Positions 56,330-64,000 of a stretch of DNA of 64,000 bases are shown in pieces. Numbering within the stretch: position 1 is the first letter of the stretch; each line of letters starts with the position of its first letter. Below the pieces are notes generated by a model, which worked only from the letters and a program-made list of their open reading frames with translations, was not told the origin of the DNA and searched no databases. The position numbers and the translations under genes are program-made. The DNA comes from Cupriavidus necator A5-1 (GTDB lineage: Bacteria > Pseudomonadota > Gammaproteobacteria > Burkholderiales > Burkholderiaceae), in NCBI RefSeq assembly GCF_000744095.1, contig NZ_JQLI01000001.1, positions 3,162,001 to 3,226,000 on the forward strand, read 5' to 3'.

Positions 56330-57303
56330 GCCCGGTCGAGGTTTCGGTCGTCATTCCGGTCTACAACGAAGAAGACGGGCTGCAAGCCCTGTTCGACCGC
56401 CTCTATCCGGCGCTGGATGGCCTCGGCGAGTCGTACGAGATCATCTTCATCAACGACGGCAGCGTCGACCGCTCGGCGCAGATGCTGGCGGCGCAGTTCC
56501 ACAAGCGCCCGGACGTGACCCGGGTGGTGCTGTTCGCCGGCAACTTCGGCCAGCATATGGCGATCCTGGCGGGCTTCGAGCACACCCGCGGCAAGATCGT
56601 GATCACGCTGGACGCCGACCTGCAGAACCCGCCGGAAGAAATCCCGCGCCTGGTCGAAGCCATGCGCGCCGGCCACGACTACGTCGGCACCATCCGCCGC
56701 CAGCGCAACGACACCGCGTTCCGCCGCTATGCCTCGCGCGCGATGAACGGGCTGCGCGAGCGCATCACCAAGATTCGCATGACGGACCAGGGCTGCATGC
56801 TGCGCGCCTATGACCGCAATGTGATCGACACCATCAACGCCTGCCGCGAGGTCAATACCTTTATCCCGGCGCTGGCGTACACCTTTGCTTCCAACCCTGT
56901 CGAGATCGAGGTCGGGCACGAGCAGCGGCATGCGGGCGAGTCCAAGTATTCGCTGTACCAGCTGATCCGCCTGAATTTCGACCTGGTGACCGGCTTCTCG
57001 ATCGTGCCGCTGCAGTGGTTCTCGGCCATCGGCACGATCCTGTCGCTGTGTTCAGGCGTCCTGGTGGTGGTGCTGCTGGTCCGGCGCTTCCTGTTCGGTT
57101 CGGAAGTCCAGGGTGTGTTCACCCTGTTCGCCATGAACTTCTTCCTGATCGGCATCCTGCTGTTCGGCCTGGGCCTGCTGGGCGAATATGTCGGCCGCAT
57201 CTACCAGGAAGTGCGCGACCGCCCGCGCTACCGCATCAAGGCGGTGCTCGAGGGCGATCCCACGCGCGCCGCCGCACCGCACGTGGCCGGCAGGGAGCGA
57301 TGA
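56326..57303 (+). CDS. arnC: Undecaprenyl-phosphate L-Ara4FN transferase
   Basis: 325 aa from the ATG at 56326, which overlaps the arnB stop; an in-frame ATG at 56308 is possible. A GT2 enzyme that joins formylated L-Ara4N to undecaprenyl phosphate at the cytoplasmic face. VSVVIPVYNEEDGLQALFDR, IFINDGSVDRS and ITLDADLQNPPEEIPRLVEA hold the nucleotide-binding and metal residues. Two C-terminal transmembrane segments (about residues 235-258 and 268-292) follow, with LGEYVGRIYQEVRDRPRY at the end. Overlaps with its neighbours indicate tight coupling. Confidence 0.93.
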   Translation: MSPVEVSVVIPVYNEEDGLQALFDRLYPALDGLGESYEIIFINDGSVDRSAQMLAAQFHKRPDVTRVVLFAGNFGQHMAILAGFEHTRGKIVITLDADLQNPPEEIPRLVEAMRAGHDYVGTIRRQRNDTAFRRYASRAMNGLRERITKIRMTDQGCMLRAYDRNVIDTINACREVNTFIPALAYTFASNPVEIEVGHEQRHAGESKYSLYQLIRLNFDLVTGFSIVPLQWFSAIGTILSLCSGVLVVVLLVRRFLFGSEVQGVFTLFAMNFFLIGILLFGLGLLGEYVGRIYQEVRDRPRYRIKAVLEGDPTRAAAPHVAGRER

Positions 57304-58241
57304 TGCGCGCCGTCGTCTTTGCCTACCACAATGTCGGCGACCGCTGCCTGCGCGTGCTGCATGCGCGCGGCGTGGAGGTGGCACTGGTGATCACTCACCG
57401 CGACCGCGCCGACGAGAACATCTGGTTCCGGCGCGTGGCCGACACCGCTGCCGAGCTGGGCATCCCGTTCCTGTACGGCGAGGACCCGACCGATCCCGCC
57501 ATCGCGCAGGCCGTGCGCGATGCCCGCCCGGACGTGATTTTCTCGTTCTACTACCGCTCGATGATCCCCGCGAGCGTGCTGGCCCTGGCGCCGGGCGGCG
57601 CCTTCAACATGCACGGTTCGCTGCTGCCCAGGTACCGCGGCCGCGTGCCGGTGAACTGGGCGGTGCTGCACGGCGAGACCGAGACCGGTGCCACGCTGCA
57701 CGCGATGGAAGCCAAGCCGGACGCCGGCTATATCGTCGACCAGACCGCCGTGCCGATCCTGCCTGACGATACCGCCGGCGAGGTCTTCGAGAAGGTCACC
57801 GTGGCCGCCGAGCAGACCCTGTGGCGCGCCCTGCCCGCGATGATGGCCGGGCAAGCACCGCAACGGCCCAACCGGCTGGCTGAAGGCAGCTATTATTCCG
57901 GCCGCAAACCCGAGGACGGGCGCATCGACTGGAGCCGCCCCGCAGCCGAGGTCTACAACCTGATCCGCGCGGTGGCGCCGCCCTATCCCGGCGCGTTCAC
58001 CGAGCCGGCGGGACAACGCTTTATCGTCGCACAAGCCCGCCGCCCGCTGCCCGATGCCGCGCTGGCGCTGCCGCCCGGCACTTCGCCCGGCCTGCACGTT
58101 CGTGACGGCCGCATTGTCGGCCTGTGCGGCGACGGCGGCCTGGTGCTCGTGACACAACTGCTGGCGCAGGACGGCTCGGCCGTCACGCCGGATGCCTTCG
58201 CCCAATTTCTTACCGAACAGTCCAACGAGGAACACCGATGA
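57300..58241 (+). CDS. arnA: UDP-L-Ara4N formyltransferase (ArnA N-terminal equivalent)
   Basis: 313 aa from the ATG at 57300 overlapping the arnC stop (a second ATG follows at once). It formylates UDP-L-Ara4N. The catalytic Asn and His are in FNMHGSLLPRYRGRVPVNWA and the Asp in KPDAGYIVDQ. In E. coli this domain is fused to the decarboxylase in the 660-aa ArnA; here the two activities are encoded by separate genes, in the same order, joined by an ATGA overlap. Confidence 0.92.
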   Translation: MMRAVVFAYHNVGDRCLRVLHARGVEVALVITHRDRADENIWFRRVADTAAELGIPFLYGEDPTDPAIAQAVRDARPDVIFSFYYRSMIPASVLALAPGGAFNMHGSLLPRYRGRVPVNWAVLHGETETGATLHAMEAKPDAGYIVDQTAVPILPDDTAGEVFEKVTVAAEQTLWRALPAMMAGQAPQRPNRLAEGSYYSGRKPEDGRIDWSRPAAEVYNLIRAVAPPYPGAFTEPAGQRFIVAQARRPLPDAALALPPGTSPGLHVRDGRIVGLCGDGGLVLVTQLLAQDGSAVTPDAFAQFLTEQSNEEHR

Positions 58242-59290
58242 AAAAGGTCCTGATTCTTGGCGTCAACGGCTTCATCGGCCACCACCTGACGCGCCGCATC
58301 CTGGAAACCACGCCGTGGGAGGTCTACGGCATGGACATGTCGACGGACCGCCTGGGCGACCTCGTCGAGCACCCGCGCATGCACTTCTTTGAAGGTGACA
58401 TCACCATCAACAAGGAGTGGATCGAGTACAACATCCGCAAGTGCGACGTGGTGCTGCCGCTGGTGGCGATCGCCACGCCCGCCACCTACGTGCGCCAGCC
58501 GCTGCGCGTGTTCGAACTGGACTTCGAGGCCAACCTGCCGATCGTGCGCGCCGCGGTCAAGTACGGCAAGCACCTGGTGTTCCCGTCGACCTCCGAGGTC
58601 TACGGCATGTGCAGCGACGACGAGTTCGATCCCGAGGCCTCGCCGCTGGTCTACGGCCCGATCAACAAGCCGCGCTGGATCTACGCCTGCTCCAAGCAGC
58701 TGATGGACCGCGTGATCCACGCCTACGGCATGGAGCAAGGGCTGAACTACACGCTGTTCCGCCCGTTCAACTGGATCGGCGCCGGGCTCGATTCGATCTT
58801 CGAATCGAAGGAAGGCTCGTCGCGCGTGGTGACGCAGTTCCTCGGCCATATCGTGCGCGGCGAGCCGATCAAGCTGGTCGACGGCGGCGCGCAGAAGCGG
58901 GCCTTTGCCGATATTTCGGACGGCATCAGCGCGCTGATGCGCATCATCGAGAACCCCAACGGCATCGCCACCGGCAAGATCTTCAACATCGGCAACCCGG
59001 CGAATATCCACTCGGTGCGCGAGCTGGCCGAGATGATGCTGAAGATGGCGGCGGACTATCCGGAGTACGCGGAGGAAGCGCGCAAGACGCAGATCGTCGA
59101 GACCTCGTCGGGCGACTTCTACGGCAAGGGCTACCAGGACGTGCAGCACCGCGTGCCGAAGATCGACAACACCATCGAGGAGCTGGGCTGGAAGCCCGAG
59201 ATCAGCATGGAAGCGGCATTGCGCCGCATCTTCGAGGCCTACCGCGGCAAGGTGGTCGAGGCCCGCACGCTGGTCGATTCGGCCAACTGA
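58238..59290 (+). CDS. arnA: UDP-glucuronate decarboxylase (ArnA C-terminal equivalent)
   Basis: 350 aa SDR-family enzyme that oxidises and decarboxylates UDP-glucuronate to UDP-4-keto-pentose, the step before ArnB. The Rossmann motif GVNGFIGHHL is at residues 8-17; PSTSEVYG and the YxxxK active site in IYACSKQLMD are present. FRPFNWIGAGLDSIFESKEG is typical of the ArnA dehydrogenase domain. It overlaps the formyltransferase gene by 4 nt and precedes arnD by 13 nt. Confidence 0.92.
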   Translation: MKKVLILGVNGFIGHHLTRRILETTPWEVYGMDMSTDRLGDLVEHPRMHFFEGDITINKEWIEYNIRKCDVVLPLVAIATPATYVRQPLRVFELDFEANLPIVRAAVKYGKHLVFPSTSEVYGMCSDDEFDPEASPLVYGPINKPRWIYACSKQLMDRVIHAYGMEQGLNYTLFRPFNWIGAGLDSIFESKEGSSRVVTQFLGHIVRGEPIKLVDGGAQKRAFADISDGISALMRIIENPNGIATGKIFNIGNPANIHSVRELAEMMLKMAADYPEYAEEARKTQIVETSSGDFYGKGYQDVQHRVPKIDNTIEELGWKPEISMEAALRRIFEAYRGKVVEARTLVDSAN

Positions 59291-59303
59291 GCGCGCACCG
59301 CAA

Positions 59304-60203
59304 ATGGCACGCATTGCCCTGAAGGTCGACGTCGACACGCTGCGCGGCACGCGCGAAGGCGTGCCGAAGCTGCTGTCGATGCTGGCGGCCGCGCAGGCGC
59401 AGGCCACCTTCCTGTTCAGCCTCGGGCCCGACCATACCGGCTGGGCGCTGCGGCGCGTGTTCCGGCCGGGTTTCCTGAAAAAGGTATCGCGCACCTCGGT
59501 GGTGTCCAACTACGGGCTGCGCACGCTGATGTACGGCGTGTTGCTGCCGGGGCCCGACATCGGCCGCAAGGGCGCGGCCGAGATGCGCGCGGCACGCGCG
59601 GCCGGCCATGAATGCGGCATCCATACCTGGGATCACGTCTACTGGCAGGACAACGTGCGCGAGCGCGATGCGGCGTGGACGCGGCGGCAGATGCAGCAGG
59701 CGTTCGCGCGCTATGCCGAGATCTTTGGCGAAGCACCCACCACGCACGGCGCGGCCGGCTGGCAGATGAACGAGGATGCGTTCCGGCAGATCGATGACTG
59801 GGGCATGGCGTATGCGTCAGACGGACGCGGCACCGCGCCGTATATCCCGACCATCGACGGCGTGGCGTGCCGGCATGTACAGATGCCGACCACGTTGCCG
59901 ACGCTGGACGAACTGATCGGCACCGGCGACCTGACCGAGGACAACGTCCATACCGCGCTGCTGAAGCTGACCGAAGGCTCGCGCGACCATGTGTTTACGC
60001 TGCATACCGAGCTGGAAGGCGGCAAGCTGGCGCCGGTATTCGAGCGGCTGCTGGCGGGCTGGCGTGCGCAGGGGCACGAGCTGGTGTCGATGGCAACCTG
60101 GTATCGCGGGTTGGATCGCGAGGGGTTGCCGGAATTGCCGGTGACGTGGGGGGAGATTCCGGGGCGTAGTGGGGAGTTGATTGTGCAGCCGGAGGTGGGC
60201 TGA
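59304..60203 (+). CDS. arnD: Undecaprenyl-phosphate L-Ara4FN deformylase
   Basis: 299 aa NodB-type deacetylase that removes the formyl group after ArnC, allowing transfer to lipid A. The metal-binding Asp is in ALKVDVDTLRG and the His pair in CGIHTWDHVYWQ; TLHTELEGGKLAPVF is the C-terminal active-site segment. No signal peptide, consistent with action at the cytoplasmic face before flipping. It is the last gene of the operon. Confidence 0.92.
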   Translation: MARIALKVDVDTLRGTREGVPKLLSMLAAAQAQATFLFSLGPDHTGWALRRVFRPGFLKKVSRTSVVSNYGLRTLMYGVLLPGPDIGRKGAAEMRAARAAGHECGIHTWDHVYWQDNVRERDAAWTRRQMQQAFARYAEIFGEAPTTHGAAGWQMNEDAFRQIDDWGMAYASDGRGTAPYIPTIDGVACRHVQMPTTLPTLDELIGTGDLTEDNVHTALLKLTEGSRDHVFTLHTELEGGKLAPVFERLLAGWRAQGHELVSMATWYRGLDREGLPELPVTWGEIPGRSGELIVQPEVG

Positions 60204-60225
60204 CCGATCGTCCCGACTACCGATT

Positions 60226-60265
60226 GTTTGCTTCCCTCTCCCGCTTGCGGGAGAGGGGAGCAAAC
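60226..60265. repeat. Long intergenic palindrome
   Basis: A 19-bp stem with one G-U pair (60226-60244 with 60247-60265) and a 2-nt loop, containing the CTCTCCCGC / GCGGGAGAG core that recurs in intergenic spaces of Burkholderiaceae and related genomes. It lies between the convergent arnD and P-type ATPase genes. It lacks a T run but may still end transcription of both. Confidence 0.7.
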
Positions 60266-60277
60266 CGAGAGCGGGAT

Positions 60278-62641
60278 TTAAGCCACGCGCCTCACCGCCC
60301 CCACTCGCAGCCCATTAAACACCACCAGCAAGCTAGCCCCCATATCGGCGAACACCGCCATCCACATCGTCCCCATCCCCATCACCGTCAGCACCAGGAA
60401 CACCGCCTTGATGCCCAGCGCGAGCGTGATGTTCTGCGCCAGGATGCGCGAGGTGCGGCGCGACAGCCGCACAAAGGCCGGGATCTTGCGCAGGTCATCA
60501 TCCATCAGCGCCACGTCCGCGGTCTCGATGGCGGTATCCGTGCCCGCAGCCCCCATGGCAAAGCCGATATCGGCGCGCGCCAGCGCCGGCGCGTCGTTGA
60601 TCCCGTCGCCCACCATGCCGATGCGGCCGCCGCGCGCATGCGCCGCGTCGGCCAGCGCGGCGATGCCGTCGGCCTTGTCCTGCGGCAGTTGGTTGCCGCG
60701 CGCCTCGTCGATGCCGACCTGGGCGGCGATGGCCTGTGCCGTGTGCGGGTTGTCGCCCGACAGCATCAGCGTCCTGACGCCCAGCGCATGCAGCTCCGCG
60801 ATGGCCTGGCGGCTGGTGTCGCGCACGGTGTCGGCCACCGCGAACAAGGCCAGCGCGGTGGCGGCGCCGTTGCCGTCGACACGCGCCAGCAGCACCACGG
60901 TCTTGCCGTCGCGCTCGAACGCCTCGAGCCGCGCCTCCAGCGCCGGCGAGCATGCGCCCAGGTCATGCACCAGCCGGTGGTTGCCGAGCCGGTATTCCAC
61001 ACCACCCACCTTGCCGCGCGTGCCACGGCCCGCCAGCGCCTCGAAGTCATCCACCGCCAGCGTGGCGATGCCCTCCGCCACGGCCGCCGTGGCCACCGCG
61101 CGAGAGACCGGATGGTCCGAGCGCGCCGCCAGGCTGGCGGCAATGGCGCGCGCCTGCGGCACATCGTCGGCCAGCAGCGCGTGGTGGGTCTGCGCGGGCT
61201 TGCCGTGCGTGATGGTGCCGGTCTTGTCCAGCGCCAACCAGGCCAGGTGCCTGCCCTGTTCCAGGTAGACGCCTCCCTTGACCAGGATGCCGCGCCGCGC
61301 CGCCGCCGCCAGCCCGCTGACGATGGTCACAGGGGTGGAGATCACCAGGGCACAGGGGCAGGCGATCACCAGCAGCACCAGCGCCTTGTAGATCCAGTCG
61401 ACCCAGGCACCGCCCATGAGCAGCGGCGGCACCACGGCCACCGCCAGCGCAATCGCAAACACCGTGGGCGTGTAGATGCGGGCGAACTGGTCGACAAAGC
61501 GCTGTGTCGGCGCGCGGCTGCCCTGCGCGGCTTCGACGGCGTGGATGATGCGCGCCAGCGTGGAATCGCTGGCCGGTGCGGTCACGGTGTATTCCAGCTC
61601 GCCGGACTGGTTGATCGAGCCGGCAAAGAGCGCATCGCCCTCCGCCTTGTCCACCGGCACGCTCTCGCCGGTAATGGGCGCCTGGTCCAGCGCCGACTGG
61701 CCGCGCACGACCTTGCCGTCCAGCGCCACGCGCTCGCCCGGACGCAGCCGCACCAGCACGCCCACCGCCACACTGGCGGCGGGCACGACCTCCCAGCTGC
61801 CGTCGGCGCGCCGCACCGTGGCCTGCTCCGGCGCCATCGCCATCAGCCCGCGGATGGCGTTGCGCGCGCGGTCCAGCGAGGCGGCCTCGATGCGCTCGGC
61901 CAGCGCGAACAGCACCATCACCATGGCTGCTTCGGGCCACTGGCGCAGCACCAGCGCGCCGGTGACGGCGATGCTCATCAGCGCATTGATGTTGAGGTTG
62001 CCGTTGCGCAGCGCGATCCAGCCCTTGCGATAGGTGGTCAGGCCACCAAGCGCCACCGCCGTCAGCGCCAGCACGGCCGGCAGCCACGGCAGGCCCAGCG
62101 CCAGCCATTCCGTCACCTCAGCGCCGATTGCAGCCACGCCGGCCAGCGCCAGCGGCCACCAGGGCTTGCTTGCGGTCGTTTCCGGCAGCACCTGCTGCGC
62201 CGCCTCGGTACTCAGCGGCACCGCTTGCATGCCCAGGCTCAGGATTGCTTTCTCGACCGGCTCCGGCGACGGCAGCGTGTGGTGCACCGTCAGCACACGC
62301 TGGATCAGGTTGAATTCGAGCGCTGCCACGCCCGCCATGCCGCCCAGCTTGTTGCGGATCAGCGTCTCCTCGGTCGGACAGTCCATGGCGTCGATACGCC
62401 AGACGGCGGTACGGGCGCCGGCCGGCACTTCGACTGGTGTCGGCGGCGTCAGCGCGACCGCCGACGAGCAGCCGCCACCGCAGCAGGCGGAAGCCGGCGC
62501 TGCGTGCGCGTGGTCGTGCGCACGGTCGTGCTCATGCCCGTGGTGGTGGTGATCGTGGTCGCCGTGCCGGTGCGCGGCGCCGTCGTGCGCATGGGCGGCG
62601 TGATCTTGAGGAAGGGCGTCTTCAGGTGACGTGCGAGCCAT
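60278..62641 (-). CDS. P1B-type heavy-metal ATPase (Zn/Cd/Pb exporter)
   Basis: 787 aa. The first 55 residues are a His-rich metal-binding tail (repeated HDH and HHHH groups, then CCGGGCSS). An HMA-like domain with a single-cysteine MDCPTEE near residue 87 follows, then a membrane domain with the TM6 metal site CPC (about 428-430), the phosphorylation motif DKTGT (Asp near 471) and GDGINDAPALARADIGFAMG. The CPC motif and His/Cys tail indicate Zn, Cd or Pb export rather than Cu. A MerR-type promoter lies upstream. The regulator gene itself is not in the window. Confidence 0.93.
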   Translation of the reverse strand: MARTSPEDALPQDHAAHAHDGAAHRHGDHDHHHHGHEHDRAHDHAHAAPASACCGGGCSSAVALTPPTPVEVPAGARTAVWRIDAMDCPTEETLIRNKLGGMAGVAALEFNLIQRVLTVHHTLPSPEPVEKAILSLGMQAVPLSTEAAQQVLPETTASKPWWPLALAGVAAIGAEVTEWLALGLPWLPAVLALTAVALGGLTTYRKGWIALRNGNLNINALMSIAVTGALVLRQWPEAAMVMVLFALAERIEAASLDRARNAIRGLMAMAPEQATVRRADGSWEVVPAASVAVGVLVRLRPGERVALDGKVVRGQSALDQAPITGESVPVDKAEGDALFAGSINQSGELEYTVTAPASDSTLARIIHAVEAAQGSRAPTQRFVDQFARIYTPTVFAIALAVAVVPPLLMGGAWVDWIYKALVLLVIACPCALVISTPVTIVSGLAAAARRGILVKGGVYLEQGRHLAWLALDKTGTITHGKPAQTHHALLADDVPQARAIAASLAARSDHPVSRAVATAAVAEGIATLAVDDFEALAGRGTRGKVGGVEYRLGNHRLVHDLGACSPALEARLEAFERDGKTVVLLARVDGNGAATALALFAVADTVRDTSRQAIAELHALGVRTLMLSGDNPHTAQAIAAQVGIDEARGNQLPQDKADGIAALADAAHARGGRIGMVGDGINDAPALARADIGFAMGAAGTDTAIETADVALMDDDLRKIPAFVRLSRRTSRILAQNITLALGIKAVFLVLTVMGMGTMWMAVFADMGASLLVVFNGLRVGAVRRVA

Positions 62642-62674
62642 CTCTTGTTGTTCCCGCTGGTTTGACCTGATGAC

Positions 62675-62705
62675 ATTGAAGACCCTGTAGCGACTACAGA
62701 GTCAA
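62675..62705 (-). promoter_or_regulatory. MerR-type promoter with 19-bp spacer
   Basis: On the minus strand: TTGACT (62705-62700), a 19-nt spacer and TTCAAT (62680-62675). The spacer contains the dyad CTGTAG-N3-CTACAG (62685-62699). An overlong spacer with a dyad centred in it is the hallmark of promoters controlled by MerR-family metal sensors such as ZntR, CadR and PbrR. It lies 34 nt before the ATPase start codon. Confidence 0.88.
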
Positions 62706-62749
62706 GGGGCATGGCCGCGCCACTGTCCGCCATGCCACGCACTGGCGGG

Positions 62750-63160
62750 TCAGTGCTCGCAGTTGACCATCCAGGACATGCCGAAGCGGTCCACCAGCAT
62801 GCCGAAGCCTTCGGCCCAGAAAGTCTTCTGGTACGGCACCACGACCTGGCCGCCATCGCTGAGGCCGTCGAAGATGCGCTGGCCCTCGTCCTTGCCGACC
62901 GCGCCCACCGACAGGCTGAAGCCGCTGAACGACGGTTGCGCGCCGGGGCGCCCGTCGGACGCCATCACCTGGTTCTCGCCGAACTGGATGTTGGCGTGCA
63001 TCACCTTGTCCTTCCAGTCCTCCGGGACTTCCATGCCCTCGCTCGGCGGGGCGTCCTTGTAGCGCATCACGAACGTGACCTGCGCGCCCAGCACCTTGCC
63101 GTAGAAGGCCACGGCCTCGTCGAAGCGACCGCCAAAGTCCAGATAGGGTTGCACCTGCAT
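62750..63160 (-). CDS. VOC-family (PhnB-like) protein
   Basis: 136 aa from the ATG at 63160 with AAGGAG upstream. The vicinal-oxygen-chelate fold of PhnB/glyoxalase-like proteins: QPYLDFGGRFDEAVAFYGKV, then HANIQFGENQVMASDG and VPYQKTFWAEGFGMLVDRFG, ending WMVNCEH. The residues usually used to bind metal are incomplete, so a binding rather than catalytic role is possible. Cytosolic. Downstream of its stop is the MerR-type promoter of the metal ATPase gene. Confidence 0.88.
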   Translation of the reverse strand: MQVQPYLDFGGRFDEAVAFYGKVLGAQVTFVMRYKDAPPSEGMEVPEDWKDKVMHANIQFGENQVMASDGRPGAQPSFSGFSLSVGAVGKDEGQRIFDGLSDGGQVVVPYQKTFWAEGFGMLVDRFGMSWMVNCEH

Positions 63161-63174
63161 GTCATTCTCCTTTT

Positions 63175-63223
63175 GGGTTGCCAATCGGGTTGCAATTCGG
63201 GGTTGCCATTCGGGGTTGCATTG
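63175..63223. repeat. Imperfect 13-mer tandem repeat
   Basis: Four adjacent units of the form GGGTTGCAATTCG (63175-63186, 63187-63199, 63200-63212 and 63213-63223; the first is 12 nt and the last is cut short), just upstream of the VOC gene. They could affect promoter spacing, or be a simple replication-slippage product. Confidence 0.75.
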
Positions 63224-63315
63224 CACTGGCGATGTACCGCGCACCCGGGTGGGGCGAAGCGGCACGCGCGCCATTATGCGCGCGTGCCGGCTGCATGCAA
63301 AGTGACGGAGGTGGC

Positions 63316-64000
63316 TCAGGAAACGGTCGCCGCGGCCGGCGCGGCAGCCGCCGTGGCATCGGCCGGGAACTGCAGCGAAAACACCGTTTCATCGTCGAGG
63401 CTGCGCACCGTCACGCTGCCGCCATGCAACCGCATGATGGTGTCGACAATGGCCAGCCCCAGCCCGGTCGACGCCGCCGAATTGCGGCGCGACGGGTCGG
63501 CCCGGTAGAAGCGCCCGAAGATATGCGGCAGGGTCTCGGGCGGGATCGCCGGCCCGGCATTGGCCACGCGGATGCAGGTAGTGGCGCCGCCGGGCGCCGG
63601 GATGCGGCTGACGTCGAGCCGAACCGTGCTGCCCTCCGGCGCATGGCGCAGGGCGTTGTCGAGCAGGTTGGTGACGGCGCGGCGCAGCAGGGTCTGGTCG
63701 GCCTGCACCGGCGCGTGCCCGGCGACCGCCAGCGTTACATCGCGGTCGGCGGCGACGGCCTCGAAGTACTCGGCCATCTTGTCCAGCTCTTCGCGCGCGT
63801 CCAGCGTGCGCACGCCCAGCGCCACCTGCGCGTGGTCGGCGCGCGCCAGGAACAGCATGTTCTCGATCATGCGCGCGAGCCGTTCATACTCTTCCAGGTT
63901 GGATTCGAGCAGCGTCTCGTACTCCGCCACGCCTCGGCTTTGCGCCAGGGTCACCTGGGTCTGGCCGATCAGGTTGCTGATCGGCGTGCGGAAATCGTGC
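63316..64000 (-). CDS. Heavy-metal-type sensor histidine kinase, 3' part (partial)
   Basis: About 228 residues; the frame is open to the right edge of the window. The edge holds the phosphoacceptor box HDFRTPISNLIGQTQ (His at 63999-63997), followed by the dimerisation helices (RLARMIENMLFLARADHAQV) and the ATP-binding domain: NLLDNALRHAPEGS (N box), FGRFYRADPSRRN and STGLGLAIVDTIMRLHGG (G boxes). This resembles CusS-type metal-responsive kinases. The response regulator, if paired, would lie outside the window. Confidence 0.9.
   Translation of the reverse strand, partial: HDFRTPISNLIGQTQVTLAQSRGVAEYETLLESNLEEYERLARMIENMLFLARADHAQVALGVRTLDAREELDKMAEYFEAVAADRDVTLAVAGHAPVQADQTLLRRAVTNLLDNALRHAPEGSTVRLDVSRIPAPGGATTCIRVANAGPAIPPETLPHIFGRFYRADPSRRNSAASTGLGLAIVDTIMRLHGGSVTVRSLDDETVFSLQFPADATAAAAPAAATVS

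Overview
The window is about 64 kb of high-GC chromosomal DNA, mostly densely packed and often translationally coupled genes. Gene content, codon use and the mix of pathways point to a Burkholderiaceae betaproteobacterium, most likely Cupriavidus or a close relative of Ralstonia. Two tRNA genes are present (Arg-ACG and Leu-CAG). There is no rRNA, CRISPR array, insertion sequence or prophage.

Layout. (1) 1-14827: a storage-glucan and trehalose cluster on the + strand: the end of treS (trehalose synthase/maltokinase), then glgB, glgX, malQ, glgP, treZ and treY. It links trehalose, maltose phosphate, branched alpha-glucan and malto-oligosaccharides in both directions. (2) 14772-19372: exported and stress-type genes: a secreted unknown, two BON-domain proteins, two small disordered proteins, an endonuclease/exonuclease/phosphatase-family protein, and the first of two exported proteins with a DPYSQGA repeat. 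(3) 19464-26498: a double-length UvrA of 1959 aa with a LexA box upstream, a higBA toxin-antitoxin locus whose toxin gene is frameshifted, and a relic of a serine hydrolase. (4) 26787-42515: ribA, a membrane protein, an Lrp-type regulator divergent from a small ACT-like protein, metR/metE with a MetR box between them, a TonB-dependent receptor, a DUF1254/DUF1214 lipoprotein, a YciI protein, a NUDIX plus metallo-beta-lactamase fusion, tRNA-Arg, an exported unknown, and a diguanylate cyclase. (5) 42637-48443: tRNA-Leu with a stray copy of its 3' end, then a minus-strand operon URC1-URC4-upp-rutR-codA with a RutR-type operator before its first gene. This looks like a bacterial version of the fungal URC pyrimidine-degradation pathway and is the most interesting system here. 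(6) 48700-52492: an acyltransferase, an amino-acid binding protein, the second DPYSQGA protein, and an exported unknown. (7) 52984-60203: a seven-gene arn operon for adding 4-amino-4-deoxy-L-arabinose to lipid A, with ArnA split into two genes. (8) 60278-64000: a His-rich P-type ATPase for soft metals behind a MerR-type promoter with a 19-bp spacer, a VOC-fold protein, and the 3' part of a sensor histidine kinase.

Functional themes are carbon and osmolyte storage, pyrimidine salvage and breakdown, cell-envelope defence (arn), metal efflux and DNA repair. Several regulatory sites match the identity of the neighbouring gene: LexA with uvrA, MetR with metR/metE, RutR with the URC operon, and a MerR-type promoter with the metal ATPase. 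All functions are read from motifs and gene order; no database search was run.
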